A DNA stretch of 64,000 nt from Streptomyces paludis (GCF_003344965.1 NZ_CP031194.1:7998001-8062000), one strand, 5' to 3'; numbered from the stretch's first letter, positions 17,121 to 25,611 are shown. A program made the numbers and translations. The notes: a model not told the origin generated them from the letters alone.

Positions 17121-17938
17121 CGGCCGGGCCCCAGGACGGACTGGTGGCGCAGTGGTGGGCGACCGCCGTCAGCCGGATCGAACCCGGCGTCATCGAACTG
17201 CGCGAACACCCGGTGCAGGACCTGATCGGCCGCGCGACCTTCGTCGAGACGATCTGGCTGCTGCTCCGGGGCGAACTGCCCCGCCCCGAACAGGCGGGGC
17301 TCCTGGAAGCCGCGCTGGTGGCCGGCGTCGACCACGGACCGCAGGCGCCCTCGATCGCCGCCGCCCGGATGGCCGCCACCTGCGGGGTGGGGCTCAACAG
17401 CGCCGTGGCCACCGGGGTGAACATGCTCGGTGATGTGCACGGCGGGGCAGGCCAGCAGTGTGTGCACCTGCTGAGCGAGATCACCGAACGGCACCGAAGC
17501 GGAAGGGAGTTCGACCTCGCCGTCGCGGAGGTGGTCGGCGAGTGGCGGGACCGCTCGCGCTATCTGCCCGGCTTCGGCCACCGCTTCCACCCCCGCGACC
17601 CGCGCCGGGACCCGCTGCTCGCCCTGGTGGACCGGGCGGTGGCGGACGGCCTGGTGGAGGGCGCCCATCTGCGGGCGGCCCGCGCCGTGGAGACACGGCT
17701 CAACCGGGGGCGCGAGGGCAGGAAGCCCGTGCCCATGAACATCGACGGCGCCACCGCCGTCATCTACGCCGAACTGGGCTTCGCCGCGCCGCTGGCCCGC
17801 GGTCTCTTCGTACTGAGCCGCAGTGTCGGAATCCTGGCACACGCGTGGGAGGAGACCGGACAGGGGCGCCGTAACAAGAGCCCCATGCCGCCTTCCATGG
17901 TGCCGGTCCACCTGGTGGCCCCGGCAACGCGTCCGTAG
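17117..17938 (+). CDS. Citryl-CoA-lyase-like protein (short citrate-synthase fold)
   Basis: A 273-residue protein corresponding to the large domain of citrate synthase, well under the ~370-430 residues of true citrate synthases. Active-site elements are visible: GDVHGGAGQQC (histidine near 108), PGFGHRFHPRDPRRDPLL (near 150) and the aspartate region MNIDGATAVIYAELGF (near 208). Stand-alone proteins of this kind act as acyl-CoA lyases that split a citryl-CoA-type ester into acetyl-CoA and a 2-oxo acid. Coupling to the CoA-transferase gene supports that direction. The actual CoA substrate is unknown; a citrate-synthase-like condensation remains possible. Confidence 0.8.
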   Translation: MTAGPQDGLVAQWWATAVSRIEPGVIELREHPVQDLIGRATFVETIWLLLRGELPRPEQAGLLEAALVAGVDHGPQAPSIAAARMAATCGVGLNSAVATGVNMLGDVHGGAGQQCVHLLSEITERHRSGREFDLAVAEVVGEWRDRSRYLPGFGHRFHPRDPRRDPLLALVDRAVADGLVEGAHLRAARAVETRLNRGREGRKPVPMNIDGATAVIYAELGFAAPLARGLFVLSRSVGILAHAWEETGQGRRNKSPMPPSMVPVHLVAPATRP

Positions 17939-18000
17939 CGCCCGCTTGACCCGGACCGCCCGCTCGACCCGTACCGCCCGGAAATCCTCTGCCGCGTGTC

Positions 18001-18030
18001 TTGTCATGGACGCACCGCCGTCCCTAACGT
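18001..18030 (+). promoter_or_regulatory. Predicted sigma-70-type promoter for the quinoprotein gene
   Basis: TTGTCA (18001-18006) and TAACGT (18025-18030) are separated by 18 bases, a good HrdB-type match. It lies about 80 bp before the start of the quinoprotein gene. Prediction only. Confidence 0.5.
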
Positions 18031-18109
18031 GACCTCACCTCACACCAACCCATTCTGCGGATCGCTCAACCCATCCAGCGGACCTTGATCGAATCGAGGC
18101 GACTGAACG

Positions 18110-20281
18110 ATGGAAAGACGCTCCTTTCTCCTGACAGCCGCGGCGGGCAGCGCCGCCACCGTCTCCTCCCTGGCCTCCACCGCCGAAGCGGCCTCGAAGG
18201 GCGCCCCCGACGCGCCCTCGGGCCTCGCGCTCCCGGTGCCCCCGCAGTCCGCCGCACTCGGCACCACCGGCGCCAACTGGCCCAAAGTGGGCGGGAACTA
18301 CGGCAACCAGAACTACTCCACACTCCGGGGCATCACCCCGCGGAACATCAAGAGGCTGGGCGGCGCCTGGCACATCAACCTGGAGGGCGGCTCCACCGGC
18401 GCGTACCAGCAGTGCACCATCGTCGTCCAGGACGGTGTGCTGTACGTCGAGACCACCCAGCAGAACGTCTTCGCCGTCGACGGCAGGACCGGCGAGGTGC
18501 TCTGGCGGACGAAACTCGGCAACGAGACCACCAACATGCGCGGCGTCGCCGTCGCGGAGGGCAAGGTCTTCACCATCTCGGGCGCCAACATCGTCTACGC
18601 CCTCGACCGGCGGACCGGCGCGATCGTCTGGCGGAAGCCGCTGATCGTCGAGGACAACGGCGGCGACGGCGGCTGCGACAACGACAGCGGCCAGTGCGGC
18701 GGCAACAGCGGCGGCCTGGCCGGCGCGGTCGTGCACTGGGACGGCCTGCTCTACATCGGCACCGAGGGCTCGACGGCCGGCGCGCGCGGCCGCGGATACG
18801 CGCTCGACGCCAGGACCGGCGAGGTGGTGTGGACCTTCTGGGGCCCGCCGGGACCCGGGGAGTTCGGACACGGCACCTGGGAGGGCGACTCCTGGAAGAC
18901 CGGCGGCGCGGTCCCCTGGATCCATCCGGCCGTCGACCCCGAACTCGGCCTGGTCTACTGGACGTTCGGCAACCCGTACCCCCGCACCGACGGCTCCTCG
19001 CGCGGCGGCGACAATCTCTTCGCCAACGCGATCGTCGCCATCGACGCCAGGACCGGCAAGCGGCGCTGGCACTTCCAGTCGGTCCACCACGACATCTGGG
19101 ACGCCGACAACGTCATGGCGCCGGTGCTCGCCGACCTCCTCATCGACGGCAGGAAGCGCAAGGTCGTCGTCTACGGCTCGAAGACCTGCTGGTACTACAT
19201 CCTCGACCGGCGGACCGGCGAGGCGATCCACGGCATGGAGGAGCGCCAGGTCCCCCAGCACGCCCTCCAGAAGACCTCTCCCACGCAGCCCTTCCCCGGC
19301 GGCGAGCCGTTCGTCTCCCCGTATCCGGAACTCGACAGCACGACCCGCCCCGTGCCCTTCTATCCGACCGGCGGTCTGTACGAGGTCTTCTGGGACCGGG
19401 CCACCATCATCTTCCCGGGCGCGGGCGGCGGAGCCGACTGGGGCTTCCCCTCCTTCAGCCCGAGTACCGGATACGTCTACGTCGGCTACGGCCTGGTCAA
19501 CTCCTCCTACTCCAACACCCGCGGCGGACGTGTCAACACGGCCCGGCCCCTCGGTGAGCTGTTCGGCGGCGGCCTCGTCGCGATGGACCCCCGCACCAAC
19601 ACGGTCGGCTGGCGGAAGGAGGGCCCCTGGTCACTGGCCCACGGCAACGGCATCCTCACCACCGCGGGCCGTGTCCTCCTCCAGGGCCGCCCGGACGGTG
19701 TGCTCGAAGCGATGGACGACACCGACGGCAGGACCCTGTGGACCTGGCAGTGCGGCGCCGGGGTCAACACCATCCCCGTGTCGTACGAGATCGACGGCGA
19801 GCAGTACATCGCCGTGCTCGCCGGGGGCAACGGACTCCCCTTCCCCGACATCCCGCGCGGCGACCACCTCTGGGCGTTCAAGCTCGGCGGCGAGGTCGGG
19901 CAGGCCCCCGCGCCCACCGCCCCGTCCCGGCGCAACCAGATCCGTACCGCCGCCGTCACCGGTGCGACGGCACAGAACACCGTCACCCTCGGCCGTGTCT
20001 GGAGCACCGCCACGGGCGCCCCCGGCACCACCGAGAACACGGTCGCCCAGAACGCCATGGCGCCCCAGCACCTGACGGTCCCGGCCGGCACCACCGTCAC
20101 CTTCACCAACCCCGCCGGCAACCGGCAGGCACACGGCGCGGCGGCCTTCTTCGACGCGGAGTTCGACACCGGGCTGCTGATGCCGGGCCAGTCGTACACG
20201 CACACCTTCGGCAAGCCCGGCGAGTACTTCTACAACGACCCGGTCTTCCCCCAGTCCACCGGCAAGATCGTCGTCCAGTGA
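18110..20281 (+). CDS. Tat-exported PQQ-type quinoprotein dehydrogenase with C-terminal cupredoxin-like domain
   Basis: A 723-residue secreted protein. The N-terminus MERRSFLLTAAAG is a twin-arginine signal with a cleavage region near residue 28. Residues ~50-590 form an eight-bladed PQQ beta-propeller with repeated A-[DR]-x-TG-motif blades such as VDGRTGEVLWR, LDRRTGAIVWR and IDARTGKRRWH. The last ~100 residues resemble a plastocyanin-like fold (LTVPAGTTVTFTNPAG, ending in GKIVV). There QAHGA keeps one histidine, but the usual cysteine loop reads YFYNDPVFPQ, so a type 1 copper site looks lost. Oxidation of an alcohol or sugar outside the cell is likely. No PQQ-synthesis genes are in the window. 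Confidence 0.85.
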   Translation: MERRSFLLTAAAGSAATVSSLASTAEAASKGAPDAPSGLALPVPPQSAALGTTGANWPKVGGNYGNQNYSTLRGITPRNIKRLGGAWHINLEGGSTGAYQQCTIVVQDGVLYVETTQQNVFAVDGRTGEVLWRTKLGNETTNMRGVAVAEGKVFTISGANIVYALDRRTGAIVWRKPLIVEDNGGDGGCDNDSGQCGGNSGGLAGAVVHWDGLLYIGTEGSTAGARGRGYALDARTGEVVWTFWGPPGPGEFGHGTWEGDSWKTGGAVPWIHPAVDPELGLVYWTFGNPYPRTDGSSRGGDNLFANAIVAIDARTGKRRWHFQSVHHDIWDADNVMAPVLADLLIDGRKRKVVVYGSKTCWYYILDRRTGEAIHGMEERQVPQHALQKTSPTQPFPGGEPFVSPYPELDSTTRPVPFYPTGGLYEVFWDRATIIFPGAGGGADWGFPSFSPSTGYVYVGYGLVNSSYSNTRGGRVNTARPLGELFGGGLVAMDPRTNTVGWRKEGPWSLAHGNGILTTAGRVLLQGRPDGVLEAMDDTDGRTLWTWQCGAGVNTIPVSYEIDGEQYIAVLAGGNGLPFPDIPRGDHLWAFKLGGEVGQAPAPTAPSRRNQIRTAAVTGATAQNTVTLGRVWSTATGAPGTTENTVAQNAMAPQHLTVPAGTTVTFTNPAGNRQAHGAAAFFDAEFDTGLLMPGQSYTHTFGKPGEYFYNDPVFPQSTGKIVVQ

Positions 20282-20295
20282 GAGGACCGGCCGCC

Positions 20296-21318
20296 ATGAC
20301 GTCCAGACCACGCCCCGCACGTACGACACTGTCCGTAGTGGCCGCGGTCGGTGCCACGTTCCTGATCGCCCTGGCCGGCGTCCTCGGCCTCCGGGCGTCC
20401 GCGCGGGGGGCCGGGGAACCCACCGGAACCGGAACCGCGGCCGGAGCCGCAGCCGGAGCCCAGGAACTCGGCGCCCCCGACTACGGGGTCTGCCGCGGCA
20501 CCAACGCCAGGTGCTACCACGACTGGGGCAACTTCTCCCCGGCCACCCACGGCTACCGGGTGCTCCTCTACACACGGACCGCGGGCCCCCGCCACGCGAA
20601 CCTCGGCCCCGCACTCGGCACCGGCCTCAACCCCACGCTCACCCCCGCCAACGTCGTACACAACGCGCTGGTCACGATGGGCACGGAGAACGGCTTCACC
20701 GTCGACTGGACCGAAGACGTCACCCAACTCGCCACTCCCGCCCGGCTCTTCCGGTACAACGCGGTGGTCTTCTACTCCACGAGCCGCGACGCGCTCGACG
20801 ACGCCGCGCAGACCTCCCTGCGCCAGTACCTCCGCGGCGGCGGAGGCTTCGTCGGGATCCACAACGCCTTCGGTACGGAGTACAACTGGCCCTGGTACGA
20901 GGGCCTGCTGGGCGGCGCCAACTTTTACGACCACGGCCCGGCCCAGCGCGGCACGGTCCTCGTGCACAACCCCCGCGACTCCTCCACCGCGGATCTCCCG
21001 GCCCGCTGGGACTTCACCGACGAGTGGTACAACCTCGTCCCCGCCCCCTCGAAGGTCCGCGTCCTGGCCTCCGTGGACGAGTCCACCCTCGCCAACGGCG
21101 CCACGGGCAACCAGGGCCACCCCGGACACGGCCGCCACCACCCCGTCGCCTGGTGCCAGTACTACGACGGCGGACGCGCCTGGCTTACCACTCTGGGCCA
21201 TGACGCCAAGGCATTCACCACCGACGGCACCTTCCCCGGCGCCGACCGGTTCCAGGCCCTGATCCTCGGCGGCATCGAGTCCACCATGGGCAAATCCCCG
21301 TTCTGCCAAAAAACCTGA
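20296..21318 (+). CDS. Secreted or membrane-anchored ThuA-like domain protein
   Basis: A 340-residue protein with an N-terminal hydrophobic segment (about 11-33) that is a signal peptide or anchor, a Gly/Ala/Thr linker, then a ThuA-like domain (amidotransferase-like fold) from about residue 75: VLLYTRTAG, YNAVVFYSTSRDAL, LRQYLRGGGGFVGIHNAFGTEYNWPWYEGLLGG, and WLTTLGHD near the end. ThuA-like domains occur with sugar-oxidising and sugar-binding partners, and the gene starts 14 bases after the quinoprotein gene, so the two probably act together outside the cell. Catalysis is not established for the family. The ATG at 20296 is preceded by GAGAGGA. Confidence 0.85.
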   Translation: MTSRPRPARTTLSVVAAVGATFLIALAGVLGLRASARGAGEPTGTGTAAGAAAGAQELGAPDYGVCRGTNARCYHDWGNFSPATHGYRVLLYTRTAGPRHANLGPALGTGLNPTLTPANVVHNALVTMGTENGFTVDWTEDVTQLATPARLFRYNAVVFYSTSRDALDDAAQTSLRQYLRGGGGFVGIHNAFGTEYNWPWYEGLLGGANFYDHGPAQRGTVLVHNPRDSSTADLPARWDFTDEWYNLVPAPSKVRVLASVDESTLANGATGNQGHPGHGRHHPVAWCQYYDGGRAWLTTLGHDAKAFTTDGTFPGADRFQALILGGIESTMGKSPFCQKT

Positions 21319-21814
21319 CCCACCCCACCACGTAGTTCCCCGCCCGGCCCCGCACCGGGGCGTGTGCCGCCGGAGCACCTGCACTCGACGGGTTGCGCAA
21401 GGAGGAGCCGGGCGAGGCCGCGGTGGCCGACGGCACAGACACCGGCCGGGTCAGGTCTTGACCACGCTGGATTTGAGCTGCATGGGGCCGAACCCGTCGA
21501 TCCTGCAGTCGATGTCGTGTCCGTCCACACCGTCCACCAGACGGATGCCGCGCACCTTTGTGCCGGCCTTGATGCCGGACGGGCTGCACTTGACCTTCAG
21601 GGTCTTGGTCGTTGCTGCGTATCACTTGCAGCGGGTGTCATCGCGGGGACCGCGGCGAGTTCAGGCGCTGCCACCCCGGGCCAGGACGGGGGGTATAGCG
21701 CCGGTTGACGGGTCATCGGCTGCTGCCTCGGTTTTCACAGGGGAAGTGTGATCCAGCGGCGACAGCGCGGCGGCGTGCTGGACTCTGTTGGCCACCAGCT
21801 CGGGGAGGGGATGG
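21319..21814. other. Gene-poor gap with a relic of a small secreted protein
   Basis: Between the convergent ThuA-like and SulP genes. Apart from the coding relic listed at 21451-21621 I see no complete gene. A short GC hairpin (GCCCCG/CGGGGC near 21350) could help end transcription of the ThuA-like gene but has no T-run. Confidence 0.5.
21451..21621 (-). pseudogene. Relic of a small secreted protein (C-terminal part only)
   Basis: A 56-codon open stretch reads like the mature part of a small exported protein: it starts [14 protein letters not shown], has two cysteines (VKCSPSG and [10 protein letters not shown]) and ends in VVKT. Immediately upstream the frame meets a TGA, and no plausible start or signal peptide exists in this frame. 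A frame change near 21622 would join it to an Ala/Pro-rich stretch. The composition and lysine-rich, ordered pattern are unlike the random frames around it, but I cannot name the family. It may be a decayed gene or a sequencing frameshift. Confidence 0.35.
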
Positions 21815-23545
21815 TCATCGGGAAGCCTCTTCGGTGGCGGCAGGAACGGCGGCAGGGGCGGTGGGCCAGAGTCCGGCCCGGTGGAGGTGGGCGCGGGCCC
21901 CGGCGATGGCCTCCGGTGTGGTCGCGTACTCGCGGCCCTCCCGCCGGAGCAGATCCAGAGCGCCGACCGATTCCAGGGCGCGCCGCTGTCCGGGGCGTAT
22001 CCCGGAGGTCATCACGGCGATGTCGCGCCGGTTGAGTTTCTCCACCGCGTCCTTGAGGACCAGGGCGCCGGTGGCGTCGATCGTCGATACCCGCGACATG
22101 CGCAGGATCACCACGCGGACGTCGGCGACCTCGGAGAGTTCCAGGAGGAAGCGGTGGGCGCCGGCGAAGAACAGTGGCCCGTCGATCCGGTACGCGACGA
22201 TGTGCTCGGCCAGCAGCGCGTGTTCCTCCTCGCTGTGCCCGCCGGGCAGATCCGCAGTGAAGTCGACCTGATCCAGCCGGGCCTGGCCGGCGACCGCCCG
22301 CAGCGCCAGCGCGCCCGCCACGACCAGACCGATGATCACCGCGTACACCAGGTCGAGAGCGAGCGTGGCGACGGCGGTCAGCGTCAGCACGATCGCGTCC
22401 GAAGGGGTCGCACGGGCCATCGCCCGCAGTGTGCCGACCTCCACCATCCGGATCGCGGTCGCCAGCAGCACCCCGGCCAGCGCGGCCAGCGGGATCCTGG
22501 AGACGAGCGGGGCCGCGGCGAACACGATGACGGCCAGAACGGCGGCGTGGGTGAGGGCGGCGAGCCGCGACCGGGCGCCGGTACGGACATTGACAGCGGT
22601 CCGGGCGATCGCCGCGGTGGCGGGGACCCCGCCGAACAACGGGGCCGCCAGGTTCGCGATGCCCTGCCCGAACAGCTCTCTGTCCGGGTCGTGCCGCTGC
22701 CCCACCGTCATCCCGTCCGCGACGGTCGCCGACAGCAGCGACTCCAGCGCGGCCAGCGCCGCGACCGCGACCGCCGGGGCGAGCAGCGACCCCAGCGCGG
22801 ACGGATCAAGGAATCCCAGCGAGGGCGCGGGCAGTCCGGAGGGCAGGTCACCGATCGGAGCGGCGCCGTCCAGGTGTAAGAGCTGAGCCATGAGGGTGGC
22901 GGCGATCACGGCGACGATCGAGAACGGTACGGCGGGGCGCCACCGCGCACCCAGCAGCATCACGGCCGCCACGCCCACCGTGAGGGCGGCGGCGGTCCAG
23001 TTCGGGTCCCGTACGAACTCCTCGACCGCCCGCAGGGCCACCACCAGGACCTTGTCACCCTCCGGTGTGGCCACTCCCAGGGCGTTCGGCACCTGCTGAA
23101 GACCGATGACGCACGCGATGCCGAGCGTGAAGCCCTCCACCACCGGCGCCGGAATGTAGCGCATGTACCGGCCGGCCCTCAGCAGCGCGAGCACGAGCAG
23201 CAGGACACCCGCCATCAGCCCGACCGTCAGCACCCCGCCCGGCCCGTACCGGGCCACGATCGGCACCAGTACCACCGTCATCGCCCCGGTCGGCCCGGAC
23301 ACCTGGAGGTTGGAGCCGCCGAACACCGCCGCCAGCGCCCCGGCCACCACAGCGGTCGCCAGACCGGCTTCGGCACCGAGCCCGGAGGAGACACCGAAGC
23401 CCAGCGCGAGCGGCAACGCCACGATCGCGACCGTCAGACCGGCGAGCAGATCACGACGCGGATCACGGCCCATGACAACGAAATCGGCACGGGCCGGCAG
23501 CAGCGACCGCACCCGGCCCCAGCAGCGGGCCAGCAACGCGCTCAC
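21815..23545 (-). CDS. SulP-family anion transporter with STAS domain
   Basis: A 576-residue integral membrane protein of the SulP/SLC26 family. After a basic N-terminus it shows DLLAGLTVAIVALPLALGFG and QVSGPTGAMTVVLVP, then 10-14 helices, and a cytoplasmic STAS domain from about residue 440 (IVAYRIDGPLFFAGAHRFL, then VVILRMSRVSTIDATGALVL). Family members carry sulfate, bicarbonate or other anions; the substrate cannot be read here. The GTG at 23545 was chosen because it overlaps the stop of the small upstream reading frame (GTGA) and fits family length. A beta-carbonic anhydrase exists elsewhere in the window (61.7 kb) but not adjacent. Confidence 0.92.
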   Translation of the reverse strand: MSALLARCWGRVRSLLPARADFVVMGRDPRRDLLAGLTVAIVALPLALGFGVSSGLGAEAGLATAVVAGALAAVFGGSNLQVSGPTGAMTVVLVPIVARYGPGGVLTVGLMAGVLLLVLALLRAGRYMRYIPAPVVEGFTLGIACVIGLQQVPNALGVATPEGDKVLVVALRAVEEFVRDPNWTAAALTVGVAAVMLLGARWRPAVPFSIVAVIAATLMAQLLHLDGAAPIGDLPSGLPAPSLGFLDPSALGSLLAPAVAVAALAALESLLSATVADGMTVGQRHDPDRELFGQGIANLAAPLFGGVPATAAIARTAVNVRTGARSRLAALTHAAVLAVIVFAAAPLVSRIPLAALAGVLLATAIRMVEVGTLRAMARATPSDAIVLTLTAVATLALDLVYAVIIGLVVAGALALRAVAGQARLDQVDFTADLPGGHSEEEHALLAEHIVAYRIDGPLFFAGAHRFLLELSEVADVRVVILRMSRVSTIDATGALVLKDAVEKLNRRDIAVMTSGIRPGQRRALESVGALDLLRREGREYATTPEAIAGARAHLHRAGLWPTAPAAVPAATEEASR

Positions 23546-23835
23546 CGGACGGAGACCTCGGTTTCCCGCAACGCGGTCAGCAACTCGTGCCGCCCGGACG
23601 GCAGTTCGGTCAAGATCCGCAGCGCGGCCCGTATCAACTCCGCCACGTCCCCACCCACCGGCGCGTACACCACTGTCAAGCCCTGACGCAGCGAAACCGG
23701 CACGCCCCTCGGACTCCCTCGCTGCCCACTGCCCCGACATCGCGGAGACGCCACGGCGTCCTCCGATGCCCCGCCCGAGCTACCCGCGGGCAGGCCAACA
23801 CAGCATGTAGCTAATTGCAGATTTTTGCAATTCAT
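23542..23835 (-). pseudogene. ArsR-family regulator remnant, internally deleted, upstream of the SulP gene
   Basis: A 97-codon frame ends at the GTGA overlap with the SulP gene. Its beginning (LQLATCCVGLPAG, then SEDAVA) resembles the N-terminus of actinobacterial ArsR/SmtB repressors, and its end (LTVVYAPVGGDVAELIRAALRILTEL) resembles an ArsR wing and last helix. The ~60 residues that should carry the helix-turn-helix are missing, replaced by a short Ser/Gly/Arg-rich stretch. A perfect dyad covers its start. I read it as a deleted metalloregulator that once controlled the transporter. It could also be a genuine small protein; the family link is by pattern only. Confidence 0.4.
23814..23831. 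promoter_or_regulatory. Perfect dyad ATTGCA-N6-TGCAAT, likely ArsR-type operator
   Basis: An 18-bp element with 6-bp perfect arms (ATTGCAGATTTTTGCAAT on the plus strand) in an AT-rich patch at the 5' end of the ArsR-like remnant and SulP unit. AT-rich imperfect or perfect dyads of this size are usual for ArsR/SmtB repressors. Confidence 0.55.
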
Positions 23836-23991
23836 TGATTCATGAAGAGGCTCCGGCCCGCGGAGGGACGTCGCGCGCGGCGAGGCGGGCCGGCGCAGCG
23901 TTTCCATGCGACTGGATGCCGGCGGGTGGGGGCCACGGCCTGCCGGGCAGGGGCAGGGCCGTGGCCGCCGTGAGCGGGAGCTTGGTGAAGG

Positions 23992-24366
23992 TCAGTCCTT
24001 GAAGGAGCGGATCGAGTAGTTCCCCTCCAGGTTGCCGCGCGTTCCGGCCTTGGAGGAGCCGATCTTGTTCTTGTAGTTCGTGTTCTTGTAGAACTTGATC
24101 GTTTTGCCTGTCTCATTCGCGACTGACTTCACCACCGCACCCCGCTGGATGAAGGGACAGCCGCTGGCGGTGTTCGGCTGGTCAGGTACCCACTGACAGC
24201 TGCTTCCGCCGCCGTCCCAGCCGCTGTAGATGCAGAACTTCCCGTGTACGCAGGTCATCCAGGCGGCGGCGGACGGGGCGCTGCCCGCGGCTGTCGCGGT
24301 GGAGCCGACACCGAGGGCCCCTGTCAGGAGGATCGTGGCGGCGGCGAACGCGGTGATGCGTTTCAT
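23992..24366 (-). CDS. Small secreted protein, peptidase-inhibitor family I36-like
   Basis: A 124-residue exported protein. Residues 1-27 are a Sec signal peptide (MKRITAFAAATILLTGALG, ending STATAA). The mature part has four cysteines (39, 45, 57, 70) in the order CVHGKFCIYSGWDGGG, SSCQW and SGCPF, which would form two disulfides. This pattern and the beta-rich tail match the crystallin-like I36/SMPI metalloprotease-inhibitor family of Streptomyces. The ATG has AAGGGAA upstream. It stands alone, with no protease gene beside it. The exact target is unknown; related folds also occur in killer-toxin-like proteins. Confidence 0.75.
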   Translation of the reverse strand: MKRITAFAAATILLTGALGVGSTATAAGSAPSAAAWMTCVHGKFCIYSGWDGGGSSCQWVPDQPNTASGCPFIQRGAVVKSVANETGKTIKFYKNTNYKNKIGSSKAGTRGNLEGNYSIRSFKD

Positions 24367-24916
24367 TGCGGGAATTCCCTTTGTCGTCGTAGTGGGGGGA
24401 AGCCTGGCCGCGAGCCGTATCCCGGCGGCCGACTCCTTGATCGTCAGCCTGGCAGGACGACAGCACGAGTGGGCAGAGGCGCGAGAGGGGCGCGCGAGGC
24501 TCGTCCACACCCACTCAACACCCGCCCGCCCCCAGGTCGATCCGCGCGCCGCCGTTCTCCCGGGTTCATCCGGCCTGCCCCTCCCTGGCGGCCCGTCCGA
24601 ATCTCGGTGCCGCACCGATGCGCGAGTGGGCAGGCGAATCCGAGAGCGCCCGACCAGCGCTGTTGTGACCAGGTAGAACGAAGATCGCACTCACTCTGAC
24701 TGGGGCCTTGGCCCGTATATGGTCCGGATCTTGGTCTTGATCGGTTGCGCGGGCGTGAGGTGGGTGCTGAACCTGCCGCCCGAGGTGGCGAGTCCGCCTG
24801 TGCGAGGGTCGCTCGCACCGGGCGCCGGGTGAGCGTGTCCGCGTATGACTCCCCCTATGTGTGGTTGTGTCGACGGCCTGAACGGCTTCCTCGGCGCGTG
24901 CCGCGGTCGTGAGGCG
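24367..24916. other. Long intergenic stretch containing the left 30-nt repeat
   Basis: About 550 bases without a convincing gene. It holds the promoter region of the I36-like gene on one side and, at 24636-24665, one copy of the direct repeat also found at 49112-49141. Open frames here lack a coherent protein. Confidence 0.6.
24636..24665 (+). repeat. Left copy of a 30-nt direct repeat (candidate attachment-site core)
   Basis: Starts GAATCCGAGAGCGCC and ends CTGTTG; 28 of 30 bases are identical, in the same orientation, to 49112-49141. Both flanks diverge at once. At the right copy the repeat forms the first arm and loop of an intact hairpin terminator; here the second arm is missing. That is what an att core looks like when an element inserts into a terminator. 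Confidence 0.65.
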
Positions 24917-25531
24917 TCACCCGGCGGTGGAGCGGCCCGGCGGCGCCGCGAGCGCCCCGAGGCCGAGAAGCGCGCATGTGACGGTATCGGCAAGGCTCTC
25001 CCCGCTGTCATCCGCGGCCCAGCAGGTCAGTGACTCCGTGATCGCGGTCTGAACAGCGGCACCTGCGGCGCGAGCGCTGACGTCGTGGACGGAGGCGCCT
25101 GTTCGCCGGGCGATGAACGCGATGGTCTCGTCGCGCCATCCGTGATACGTCTCCGGACGGGTGGACCGCAGGTCCGGGGTCGTGGCGATGATGCGCAGTC
25201 GGGCGCGGCTGAGGGATGGCTCGTCGGTGTCCTCGGAGAAGACGCCGACGACGGCCACGATGATCGCCTCAAGGATCGGGAGATCTGCATCGGTCTCGTC
25301 GAGATGGCGACGCAGCAGGTCCAGGGCGGCCTCGGTCCCGCCCCACACGATGTCTGCCTTCGTCGGGAAGTACCGGTGCAGGGTACGCACGCTCAAACCG
25401 ACTTCGTCGGCGAGGCGCGCCATGCTGACGTTCGGATAGCCGTCGCGAAGCAGGATTCCGATCGCGCGCTCGCGCAGCAGTCCGACGTCCGCCAGCGGTG
25501 GGCGTCCGCGCTGCGGTTTCTGTCCAGGCAT
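24917..25531 (-). CDS. TetR/AcrR-family transcriptional regulator
   Basis: A 204-residue repressor with the TetR helix-turn-helix at about 18-60 (RERAIGILLRDGYPNVSMA, then LADEVGLSVRTLHRYFPTKADIV) and a C-terminal helical domain that senses an unknown ligand. It is divergent from the short-chain dehydrogenase gene 80 bp away, and the gap holds a perfect 7-bp inverted repeat. The simplest reading is that it represses the dehydrogenase gene and itself until its ligand, likely that enzyme's substrate, appears. Confidence 0.88.
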   Translation of the reverse strand: MPGQKPQRGRPPLADVGLLRERAIGILLRDGYPNVSMARLADEVGLSVRTLHRYFPTKADIVWGGTEAALDLLRRHLDETDADLPILEAIIVAVVGVFSEDTDEPSLSRARLRIIATTPDLRSTRPETYHGWRDETIAFIARRTGASVHDVSARAAGAAVQTAITESLTCWAADDSGESLADTVTCALLGLGALAAPPGRSTAG

Positions 25532-25560
25532 CCACTCAGCGTAGTCGTCGCCCCGGCACC

Positions 25561-25585
25561 ATTAATGGCATACTCTGTCATTAAT
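25561..25585. promoter_or_regulatory. Inverted repeat ATTAATG-N11-CATTAAT, probable TetR operator
   Basis: Perfect 7-bp arms in an AT-rich patch in the gap between the divergent TetR gene (start 25531) and the dehydrogenase gene (start 25612). It covers the likely promoters of both. Confidence 0.65.
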
Positions 25586-25611
25586 AATGTCCGCGGATGC
25601 TGGAGGCCCCC

